DNA from: Apostichopus japonicus
Taxonomy: Eukaryota > Echinodermata > Holothuroidea > Aspidochirotida > Stichopodidae
DNA: 64,000 bases
NCBI RefSeq assembly: GCF_037975245.1
Contig: NC_092581.1
Span: 12,675,303 to 12,739,302 of the forward strand
Direction: 5' to 3'
Below, piece by piece: positions 1 through 11,600 of this stretch (position 1 is the stretch's first letter; every line of letters starts with the position of its first letter). Below the pieces are notes generated by a model, which did no database searches, was not told the DNA's origin, and was given only the letters and a program-made list of their open reading frames with translations. Position numbers and translations under genes: made by a program.

Positions 1-834
1 AGTAACTGAATTTCTATGTATTTAATGCATTTATATGGGCGTTTGGCCGTTTAATTATTATTTTTCTATACTCAAGAGACCTATAACTAATGAATAATTC
101 GCAGATTGAAATTCAAAGGTCATGTATATTTGTAAAAGTAAAATGAAGAAATGAGGACATTTTCTCAGGGGCTGGGGAGTGATGTAAGAGTGCATGTCAT
201 GTTATGTAAATTTTCATATTGAAAGTATTTTAACGGCTGAGCATGTCAATGTTATTTCTGTTTATGATAATTAGTTTTAGTAGCAGCTGTTATTGCTGTT
301 AGTTTTGGATGACATTCTAGTGCCGAGTCTTGAGTGAGATTCATTGGGAATAGATATATGCAAGCACGCAACATACACCGTGTATGTTTCTTTACTGTAC
401 AATGTTCAACTTATCGCCAAAGTCACTGTTTTCAATAACGATGTGGCATAGCAGGATGAGGAGGAATCTTTTAAGAAAGTTCGTACAACAAGATAGAAAG
501 TCTGGGCACGAAAACCAAACAACTCGATCCACTGTCAACCCCAGTCCCCTTATCGAGAATAACAGTATGAGTCCGTGTCGATGAACATCAAGTGAGTATC
601 ACGAGTCCCTTGGAAAAGAAATGGATATTCCACATCAGGTTTTCAATCGGAAGCGGTTGATTGAGGAAATATTCGTACTTGGCTTTGACGTTTTGCAAGA
701 ATAAGTAATGATTAGGACCGTTAGTTGGGCAATTCTTGAAAATGACGCCCTTGTTGAATAAGAAGAAGGAGTTCATGTTCATGTTCAGGTTCATGTTTAC
801 ATATATACACCCTTATGACATTTCGCGCATTGAC
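1..834. other. MLH1 upstream flank, no gene seen
   Basis: AT-rich sequence with short chance open frames and no recognisable domain or splice structure. Nothing supportable as a gene. Confidence 0.6.
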
Positions 835-1276
835 CAACCTGAAGCTATCACAGGATTCATCCCAGGATTCATCACAGGATTCATCCCAGAATTCTGAAGC
901 TATCACAGGATTCATCCCAGGATTCAGATTCATCCCAGGATTCATCACAGGATTCAGATTCATCCTGGGATGAATCACAGGATTCATCCCAGGATTCTGA
1001 AGCTATCACAGGATTCATCCCAGGATTCAGATTCATCCCAGGATTCATCACAGGATTCAGATTCATCCCAGGATTCATCACAGGATTCATCCCAGGATTC
1101 TGAGGCTATCACAGAATTCATCCCAGGATTCGAATCCTGGGATGAATCTGAATCCTGGGATGAATCCTGTGATAGCTTCAGAATCCTGGGATGAATCCTG
1201 TGATGAATCCTGGGATGAATCCTGTGATGAATCCTGGGATGAATCCTGTGATGAATCCTGGGATAGCTTCAGGTTG
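835..1276. repeat. Fold-back array of 12-bp tandem repeats
   Basis: Units of CAGGATTCATCC/CAGGATTCATCA run forward from about 848 to 1131, then continue as the reverse complement (CCTGGGATGAAT) to about 1265. The outer ends are also inverted: CAACCTGAAGCTATC at 835 and GATAGCTTCAGGTTG ending at 1276. The switch point at 1131/1132 is a perfect palindrome with 16-bp arms. The SQDS-type frames inside are by-products of the repeat. Confidence 0.92.
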
Positions 1277-1294
1277 ATGCGCATTGAGGTTAAA

Positions 1295-1328
1295 CCACTG
1301 ATCTACACTAACTAGTGTAGATCAGTGG
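1295..1328. repeat. Perfect palindrome, 16-bp arms
   Basis: CCACTGATCTACACTA (1295-1310), a 2-base spacer, then its exact reverse complement (1313-1328). It lies 19 bp after the fold-back array. Confidence 0.9.
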
Positions 1329-1342
1329 GTTAAACTCGTTGA

Positions 1343-1350
1343 TTTCGCGC
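1343..1350 (+). promoter_or_regulatory. E2F-like site upstream of MLH1
   Basis: TTTCGCGC matches the E2F consensus TTTSGCGC. It sits in a short CpG-containing stretch (CCGCGGG at ~1371, CCGCGGGG at ~1430) that could be the MLH1 promoter. The distance to the ATG (1.2 kb) would need a 5' UTR intron. A second TTTCGCGC occurs near 821. Inference only. Confidence 0.3.
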
Positions 1351-2544
1351 AACTACTTTGAGATAACAACCCGCGGGAAAGACTGAAAATTGGAAACTGG
1401 CCAGAAATTCTACCTGTTATTTTCATCGTCCGCGGGGTTTACCTAACAAACTGTTCATCGCTACATTTTATATGTTGGTATTGGTATTATTTGCTTATTT
1501 GACACAATGTGAAAGCTGTAATTTTACAGAAGTTTGCAAATGAGGGTCCATTAATTTCTGTAGGCTAGCCTAACTTCAGTTTTAGTGTTACAAAGTTAGA
1601 CCTAGCCTATACAGCGCATAGGCTTACGGAGTGGTCTTCAGTTAGAGTAAGAGTAAGACTAGGGCGGTCATAGTAGTAAGTACGATCATACCATTTAGTT
1701 AGGGTAATGCTAGTTATACCAGCAGCCACAGGCGTTTCGAACGTATGGCACACAGTATTTAGCTATAAGGACAATAAGATCACATTCACAGGGACCAGGC
1801 TAAGTCAACATTAGGCCAACCTTAGCATGAATTGCCTTAAATGATTAGTCCGAGCGTTGCACTGCAGTCCAGTATAGAAAAGAAAGATGCATTTAAATGC
1901 ATGTCTTAGCAATACGAAAAAGGGACCACCATTTCATTCCATGTTCATTCTTCTATTTCTAACTAATGTAGGATTAGAGATCCTTGTTGCCTATGCCTAG
2001 GCTATTCCTAGCAAAGTTTCACAAACTTCTTTATACCTAGTCAGCCAATATCTAACGCTAGTCAGAAAGATGAAAGTCTTAATTTGTAATTGCAAGGATG
2101 TTAAACCATTCTAGGCTCAACCCCAGAAGATTGTATGCACCTTACATCGAGAGCTCAGTTTAGGACCCTATTAAACTCTTGTACAAAGTCACAGCACCGT
2201 AACTTCCTTTCATGAACACTTATTGGCAGTTGTATTGAACAGAGCGTAAAAGCTGAATACGTGTGTATGTGTCATTTGGTTACTCTTCGCATACATTGGT
2301 GGAAATTAACAGGTGTTTTCAAACACAAATGTTGAACACTTGCAGTTGATATTGGGGGAAACAATGGGTGATGCTATCATATCCATCATATTTATTACTT
2401 TTGTGTAGGACAGGTTTAATTGTTGCCAATGTTTGCAACTTTTGCTTTACTGTTTGTGCATTATTAAACGTGAGCCATTTTCAAGAAAGTCTGATTTTCT
2501 TTTGGTCATGTTTCATGTTTATGTAGGACTTCTTGTCCGTCACT
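1351..2544 (+). other. Presumed MLH1 promoter/5' UTR region
   Basis: No coding sequence recognised. A possible acceptor, catgtttatgtag, ends at 2526, 18 bases before the ATG, so the UTR may be split. This is not proven. Confidence 0.4.
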
Positions 2545-2651
2545 ATGGCCGGTGTCATTAGGAGATTAGAAGAGACGGTGGTGAATCGTATTGCAGCTGG
2601 AGAAGTCATACAGAGACCGGCTAATGCCTTGAAGGAATTGATAGAGAACTG
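2545..2651 (+). CDS. MLH1: MLH1 exon 1 (residues 1-36)
   Basis: Encodes [20 protein letters not shown] and the ELIEN ATPase motif I. It ends after two bases of the Cys36 codon at donor gtacag. An in-frame TTG at 2533 lies upstream, but the ATG at 2545 fits the family start. Confidence 0.96.
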
Positions 2652-5600
2652 GTACAGTATTAACATCTCTCTACTGCATTATTTTAAACACGAATTTCCA
2701 TATTGGATCAATAAAGTTTTACTTACTTACTTAAGCAGAGCTGTCTTCGAGACTGAATGGGATAAACTGATCTTTTTCGGCGGAAAGTCTGCTCTTGGGT
2801 TTGATTATATTGATGAAAAAAAGAAGAAGACAAATTGACTTATTTCAGGGTATATACTGTATAACCGGGTATATAGAAGATATTTGATGAGCCTAACATC
2901 TGGTTAAGTTTATGACCATGCTAGTATAATGGATATGAATTTTTGTTGACCAAGCTGGTATGGTTTGAAGAAAGTAAAATTCTGTGTGAAGCATATAGCC
3001 TTTTTATCTTGTATTAGGAATTGTAATTCAATCCAACTTGTGAAATAGCATATAACTTCACACATGTATTCAAACATTTTTTTTAAATAGTAGTACAAGT
3101 GTAAAGGTATCTGTCATTGGGCAATCCAAAACGTGATAAGGTTGACATGCCTGCACTACTTATGGCTTCATTCATACTGTTCCATTCTTCATTCAGTCAT
3201 TTTGCAAAAAGAAGGGTAATTTTAGGATGTCTTATGATTGTTTTGTTTGTACACTTAAAACGTCGGAATTAAAGTAAATAGTTTCAACGGAAATGCTTAA
3301 AACTAAAAAAAGAACTTTACCCTGCATCGTCTATGAGATGACAAATAGTTTTACATATTTAATTTTTCCCCTCAGTTTGGATGCAAAAAGTACAAGCATC
3401 CAAGTAACAGTGAAGGCAGGTGGCCTGAAGCTACTTCAAATCCAGGATAATGGAACTGGTATAAGGGTAAGAAAATTGATAGAGATGGGAAGAGGTCAGG
3501 GTAGAGGCCAGGTATGAATGGAGGACTTTCTTCCTTCCTCCCTCCCTCCCTCCTTCCCTGTCTACTGATCTACCTACCTATCAACCAGTCTAATTATCTC
3601 CCTATGGGCATACTCCTCTACCTACAATTCAACCTACCTTCCTACCTCCGTATTACTCCTACCAATCTACCTACTTACTACTTGAATGAAATTTTAAGCA
3701 GTGTTATATGTCACACCAGGATCATCCAACTGATGAGAAAATTTACAGAGCTTTAGAAAATGACATATTTTTATCGAAGTCACTCATTTTCCGAAATATC
3801 AGTATCATGGTGTATCTGTATATATCTGATCCGACTCTTTAGTAGGTGTTTGCATCAAGTGATGTTTGATTCATCCCACAGGGTCACGACTCACTGTGTA
3901 CTTTGAAAGTTTGGATGAGTTTGAAATGACACACAACCGTGGATTATATATATATTTTATTTTTTCTTGTTTTTGCTTTGCGTCATACAGAAAGATGACA
4001 TGGATATTGTGTGTGAAAGGTTTACCACTAGTAAGCTGAAAGACTTCAACGACTTAAGGAGTATTGCAACTTATGGATTCCGAGGAGAGGTGAGGTCATC
4101 GACCTCCACAAATTGAAAAAGGAGTAAAATATTTTGCAAATGAGGCAACTTAATTTAGTTTGGTTGATAATAAATTATAGCGTCGTACTAACAAATCCAT
4201 AAAAAAAAAAATTAATAAAATTAGATCATTCCGAAGTTAAAACCAAATACTTTGATTGGGAACAAAATAGGTGAAACTAGAGGCTAAGGAGTTCTAAACT
4301 TGATTTCAGTTCTGAGCATTCATCTGATGTCAAGAGCTACAGTTAATTGTGTGACTTTAATAATATTCTACTGATCAAACATTACTATAGCATAGATACC
4401 TTTACTCTAGCATAGATACCTGTACTCTTTGATACTCTATCATAGATACCTGTACTCTATCATAGATAACTATATTCTATCATAGATACCTATACTATAG
4501 CACAGATGCCTGTACTATAGCATACATACCTTTACTCTAACATAGATACCTTTTATCATAGATACCTGTACTCTATCATAGATATGTATATTCTATAGCA
4601 CAGATACCTGTACTAAAGAACAGATACCTGTACTATAGCATAGATACCCGTACTCTAGCATAGAATACTCTTATTCAACATAGATACCTGTACTCTATCA
4701 TAGATACCTGTACTCTATAGAACAGATACCTGTACTATAGCATAGATACCTGTACTCTAACATAGAATACTCTTATTCAAGCATAGATACCTGTACTCTA
4801 TCATAGATACCTGTACTCTATCACAGATACCTGTACTCTAGCATAGATACCTGTACTCTATATTCTATAATAGATACCTATACTATAGCACAGATACCTA
4901 TTTTCTATCATAGATACCTATACTATAGCACAGATACCTGTACTCTAGCATAGAATACTCTCATTCAAGCATAGATACCTGTACTCTATCATAGATACCT
5001 GTACTCTATCATAGATACCTGTACTCTAGCATAGATACCTGTACTCTTTGATACTCTATCACAGATACATGTACTCTAGCATAGATAGCTGTACTCTATA
5101 TTCTATAATAGATACCTATACTATAGCACAGGTACCTATTTTCTATCATAGATACCTATACTATAGCACAGATACCTGTACTCTAGCATAGAATACTCTC
5201 ATTCAAGCATAGATACCTGTACTCTATCATAGATACCTGTACTTTATCATAGATACCTGTGCTCTATCATAGATACCTGTACTATAGCCCAGATACCTGT
5301 ACTATAAGCATAGATACCTGTACTCTAGCATAGAATACTCTTATTCAAGCATAGATACCTATACTCTATCATAGATACATGTACTCTATCATAGATACCT
5401 ATACTATAGCATAGATACCTGTACTATAGCATAGATACCTGTACTCTAGCATAGAATACTTTTATTCAAGCATAGATACCTTTACTCTATCATAGATACC
5501 TGTTCTCTATCATAGATACCTGTACTCTATGATAGATACCTGTACTCTATCATAGATACCTGTACTCTATCGTAGAAACCTTTACTCTAGCATAGATACC

Positions 5601-8600
5601 TGTACTCTAGCATAGAATACTCTTATTCAAGCATAGATACCTGTACTCTATCATAGATACCTGTACTCTATCATAGATACCTGTACTCTATCATACATAC
5701 CTTTACTCTATCATAGATATATATATATTTTATGCAAACTTTTTTGATAATTGTTTATATATGATTGATTTGCCCATAGGCTTTAGCCAGCATCAGTCAT
5801 GTGGCTCACCTCTCTATCACAACTAAAACAGCTGACTCTAAATGTGCTTTCAAGTGAGTACAATGTTTTGAAATCCAGTCATCAGATTTAGTCGAAAACA
5901 ATTGTTTTTACAGGTTTTCTGTTCATAATTTGCTTATAAGTTAAAACAAAAAGTAGCTCAATATGAATATATGATTTACGTCTCTGAAAGTTGGAGAGGC
6001 AGAATACAAAATAAATGCTCAAACAAACAATTGAACAGCAAAAGGAAGGGATGACAAAGAAACCATTGTTATAAATGCACTCACTACAATAACCACTGAG
6101 CATGCACAATTGATTAATTTGCTTGTAAGAGAAAAATAACTATATATCGTAAGTAAATGAACAATGATTTGAAATGCTGACCTAGAAATTGTTAGCAAAA
6201 TTGTCATAACAATATGATGCATCCAAAACTGGAATTCTATGGAAACCTTTCTTTCCAAGAAGCTTTCATCTCTTCCGCGGCACCGACGCTAATGCAACAA
6301 GCTGTTCAACCTATCTCTGTATGTTGGGTATTGACAGAGATGTAGTACTGTGTAAATGCAGGAAAGCTGCTATAGTTACAAAAACCTTGGCACTTGAAAA
6401 TGACCCCGTTTGGTTTTGTATCTCTTCTGTCGTAGGGGCAGCTTTACTGATGGAAAACTTAAAGGTCCTGTCAAACCATGTGCTGGTAACCAAGGGACTC
6501 AGATTACGGTAAAAGAAATGTTTCAGTTTTGTTCTTGGTTCCTGCATTTTGTCGATGTGCGTAATACATTATATATATACCATCTACTCTTTACACATTG
6601 TTTTCTTTTCCCATTTATGTATATATGTCACTTTTAAGAAGACTTAAGGTCACAAAGGTCATTATTAGGCTAGATACGAATATTAACTGAATGTTACATG
6701 TAAATCACTTCTTTCTTTTATCCAAGGAGACTAGTTTGGTAAAGCCATGTAACCATTGAATAGCACATGATATGTGCAGCTTATCTGCACATGATTGTTT
6801 TGGATATGAACTGTGTCTAATGTCACATGTGATTATGGAGTGCCACATACATTGTATTTGATATATCTGCATGTGTACCATTGAATTCAACATGCATTGT
6901 TTATGATATATGTATGTGACCATTGAAATTGCACATGTATGCAATGCATTAAATAATTATGTGTGACGTTTGAGTTGCCATGCATTGTGTGTGATATATG
7001 AATGTCACCATTGAATTGCACATGTATGCAATGCATTAAATAATTATGTGTGACGTTTGAGTTGCCACATGCATTGTGTGTGATGTATGAATGTCACCAT
7101 TGAATTGCACACGCAATGTGTTAAATATTTATGTGTGACCATTGGGTGCCACATGCATTGTATATGATATCAGTATATTACCATTGAATTGCATTATGCA
7201 CATTGAATTGCACATTACATGTGGCCATTGAATTGCGCATGTATTGTACCTGATGGATGTATATGACCATTGAATTGCACATGCATTGTATTTGACTATT
7301 TACATGTGGCCATTGAATTGCGCATGTATTGTACCTGATGGATGTATATGACCATTGAATTGCACATGCATTGTATTTGACTATTTACATGTGGCCATTG
7401 AATTGCGCATGCAATGCATATAATGTCTGCATCTGAAGATTGATGTTCACATGTACGCTGCTAAGCATTTAAATGTTACGATTGAGTTGGCGCATGCAGT
7501 TTTCATTTCGCATTCTTCTGCGGGTTTTAAAGCTCTGTATTCTTATGATTATCAGGACGCATTTTATCAATATCATTCTAATCAGGTGGAAGACTTATTC
7601 TACAATGTCGCAACTCGAAGGAAGGCATTAAAGAGTCCATCCGAGGAACACGGCAAGATATATGAAGTCGTCAGCCGCTATGCAATTCACAACTCTGGAA
7701 AAGCCTTCACCCTTAAAAAGGTATTTACTAAACATTTGAGCGGCAAAATTTTATATAATTTTTCAGGTTTTGTTTTTGTTCCTTGGACATACAGGTCTTA
7801 CATTTTGGTCGCCTGAGCAGCAAATTTGGTTGTCTGATGAAATTGTAGGAAACATAACCAAAGAAATGACCAATGTGAACACTGTAGGTGAGATGTGTAG
7901 GTTTGGTGAATAGAACAGCAGTTTTTGGCCAAAAAAACTCCCCTTAGGGTGGATCATAGGCTTACAGTACCACTGTATTATTTTAGTTATCTCCAACATG
8001 ATGGAGGGTAACACCAATTTATCATTTGACATATATCTGGGTCTATTTAGTTACAATGCAATCAAGATTTGATGTAAACAATTAGTTGTCTTTGGACAAA
8101 GTCCAAATCTAATTTTGGTCATTCGAACCGACATTCGATAAATAATAGTTTAAAATCTTTGTGGAAATGTAAAAAATTGTAATTAGAATTTTTTATATTC
8201 TGGTTGTTGTTGTATTTGTCATGAAATGTCTGTTTTAGCTCTGCTGGGTATGAATATTAAATGTAGTTCCTTTAGTTAAAGAGTTTGAAGGGGATGTCCC
8301 CATTCTTCTGAAGGGCCATTTTCTTATGCAAACTATAAGCTGAACTAGACTAATAATGATATTCCAAAGGGGAAATGTGGAGGGTATCCTTTATTGCTGT
8401 CAATCCCCTGTCCATCCTCTCCCCTTCCCCCACCCACCCACCCACCCCCACCCTCCCCACTCTCCCAACCCTTGCTGCTGCTACATGTGTGTCTCTGTGT
8501 TTGTCATTCTCATCTCTTCACCCATTCACAGCAAGGGCAGAGCAGCTGTGACCTAAGGACCACTCCGGCAGCATCTGTTGTGGATAATATCAGGACAGTC

Positions 8601-11600
8601 TTTGGTCCAACTGTGGCTAGGTGAGAGTATAAATTTGCATCTCATTATAAAATTTGCATCTCATGTGAAAAAACCAATAGTCAATGTTCCTTGGCAAAAA
8701 CTAGTTGGAGTCTCATTTTTTAGCCATGTGGATTATTCTTTTTACTATATCAGTGTTTTCATGCCACAGCAACCAAGTACACTGTTAGTTTGAATACATC
8801 AGTAATGCCAAGAAATATATGTATATGACGAAAGATTTTTCAAACAAAATGTCAGCTCTTGCCCTGGACCTTCAGATCAGAGGTACCCTAGCCTGGTGGA
8901 CTTTGCATATAATAATTGGGGCTGACAATGTTTGTATCAAGAACTGGGGGAGGAAAGTTTACCTGCCATTTGTACCTTTGTATTTGAGAGAGGAAACAAT
9001 GTAATATTGACTAACAATAGCGGTACAGCACAAAACTGTTAATACTCTTTGCTATATCATAATAAACAGGATGTCTTTTGAGCAGAAAATTAATTTTGGA
9101 ATGTCGTAGACTTTGATAAACCGTTGCCGGGCAGTCCAAGTTGTAGATCTATACCAATTTTTTAGTAATGAGAAATGACCCTTTAAACTTCTGAGGCTCT
9201 GCTATCAAAGTGACTGAACTACTTAGTCTAAGACACAAACTGATGGGCCAGTTTATCAGATGCAACAGGAAAACATTTTATGGCCTCAAACAACCATGCG
9301 TTACAACTTATACAAATACGTGGCTAAAACACAATGTAGAAGACCAATGTTTTTGGTTTGTTTGTACTAGAATTTATGAAATAAAGTATTAACTGTAACA
9401 TTTAGATCCACACTGTGGAGCTGACCCAAGTTAAGCCTTAAGGGAGCATTCCAGTGATAAAATCATTATTTTGAGAATCTGAAGTTTATTCTGTTTGACA
9501 AGGTCTTTCCGTAAATGTTTTTCTCAGTTTTACTTTAATTTTCCGCTTTTGCCGAGCTTGCAGATACATGTCACAATTTAACCTGTAATGAAATGAGACG
9601 AAAATTAAGCAACAGCAAGGCCATTCATTGTTCAACGAATCAAGAATAACTATTGGAATAATTGAATAAATTAAAAGTGACCTTTTTTTTTAGATTGATA
9701 AATCATTTCAAATTTCATTGATTGTAGTGCAATTCTTAAGCATAGTCTACAACAGGTACAAATGTTTGCTAATTAGAAAAATTGACAATAATGATGTAAC
9801 ACAACGATTCACAAACAATTTTTTTTTTCTGGTGACTCACATGCTCATCATGTTCCGGAGTTGTAATTGTCAAGAGGTATAAGTGAACGAGCACTGTCTA
9901 TTGGGATACACTGACAAACGACTGTTTCAGAGATATTATTTCAAATAACAGAGAGAAATCACTTCAATAGCAGATTTTTATTATTTATAATGAACTTGTC
10001 AAAATCTTCTTGATTTTTAAGGACTTAGTCTAGCTGAATGTTGTATTAATGTGTAAATTTGAAAGAGACTTAAAATTGACTAACATTGTATCTAAATGAT
10101 TATCATTCTTTTTGGTATTTTACCAATTTAAGAGCAAAAAAATAAACAGGAAGTTATTCTTGAAATGTTATTGTTTGGGAAACCTGTTACTGGGGAAGGT
10201 CTTTGTATATATGAATAATTTAGTGATAACATTTGCAAAACTGTTTTGAAAAGGGGAGGGGGGAGGGGGGAAGGAGAAGAAAGTGTGAAATTTTGGTTTT
10301 AAGCTTAAGGTTCATACCATGTAGATATAAGAAAGGGTTATTCTAGGTGTTTGTACCGCTGAAGTCCAATTGTACCTTATTTCTTTCAACCAACAGGGAA
10401 CTACTAGAGGTAGACCACAAAAATGATAAACTGAACTTCCAGGTCAAAGGTTACATATCCCACGCCAACTACTCCGTGAAGAAGTGCGTCCTCTTACTAT
10501 TTATTAATCGTAAGTAAAAGATTGAGAGGGAAAGCCGCAAGAGATTTTGTGTACTCCCTCATTACCGATTCCTAAGAAGGGACACCTGACTGAAACAGCC
10601 AAAAACATGAGTGCCACATGGTCCTTCTTATAAACTTGTTGGTCTCGTGTTCACCCAGCCATGAGGTAAAATGCCGTCACACTCTGTAAACACCACCTGG
10701 GTGGTTACCATGGCAACTATCTTTACTGTGTTTGATATTACATGTTAATAATCAATGAACAAATACTGATCCACAGTCATTTGTTTACACATTTCATGCT
10801 GACCTCACTAGACCAGCGTGCATTTAATTATCTTTGGGAGTGAATCAGCTGTTGCCGATGGATTAATTTGAGTGAAGAAGTACAAAAGAAGTAGAGTACT
10901 ACTCTAGGGAGTTGAGGAGATGGAGGGAGGTGGGGTGTGTGTGTGGGGGGAGGGGGGGTTTGGACGGACTGCAGATCAAGGTTAAGATGTGGATGTTGGT
11001 TTGTTAGAAATATTCATTTGAATGGTTAATGGAGTGAATCTGTCCAGAAGAAGACATGAAGAGAATAAAACAAGGATTTTAGAGAGAATTACAGAGAATC
11101 TTAGATTTATAGAAACTTTTGTGAGAAGATGAATAGAATGATGACCCAGGTTTGTAGTAAGGATTATATCAATGTGAAAGACACTGGGAACAGAAAGAGC
11201 GAGTGTCAATCACAGAGGGAATTACTCAGTGGGTAGAAGGAAGACATTTGGATGTCCAAAGAAAGTGATGTTTTAGATTATATTATTCTTAATTTGCTAA
11301 ATGTCTTGTCAAGTATCTGCATTTTGAAAACATGCTTCATATTAAAGCTGTATGTTGATCAGGTTGTAATTTTGTGCCACTCAGACGAAGTTGTTTCAAA
11401 TTCACACACACTTTGGGGAATAATTTAATGTTCAAATTTGGTGTAGCAGTTTTGAAGGATCTGAAATTAGCCGCCTCATAAACTGCTATAATTCATGTAT
11501 ACAAAAAAAAAAACTGCTCTTCATCTTTGGACTTGTGTAGTAATTCGACCATGTGTTATGACATATTGCGACGCGATACCGGATAAGTTATTATTCTCTG

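Noticed and set aside
721-1284. Open frames rich in SQDS or MNPG repeats on both strands
   Set aside because: They are translations of the 12-bp fold-back array in all frames; there is no independent evidence of a gene.
4385-5720. CRISPR-like array
   Set aside because: Units are contiguous and degenerate with no unique spacers, in a eukaryotic intron; it is a minisatellite.
7451-7816. A 121-residue open frame as a separate gene
   Set aside because: It is MLH1 exon 6 with intronic read-through on both sides.
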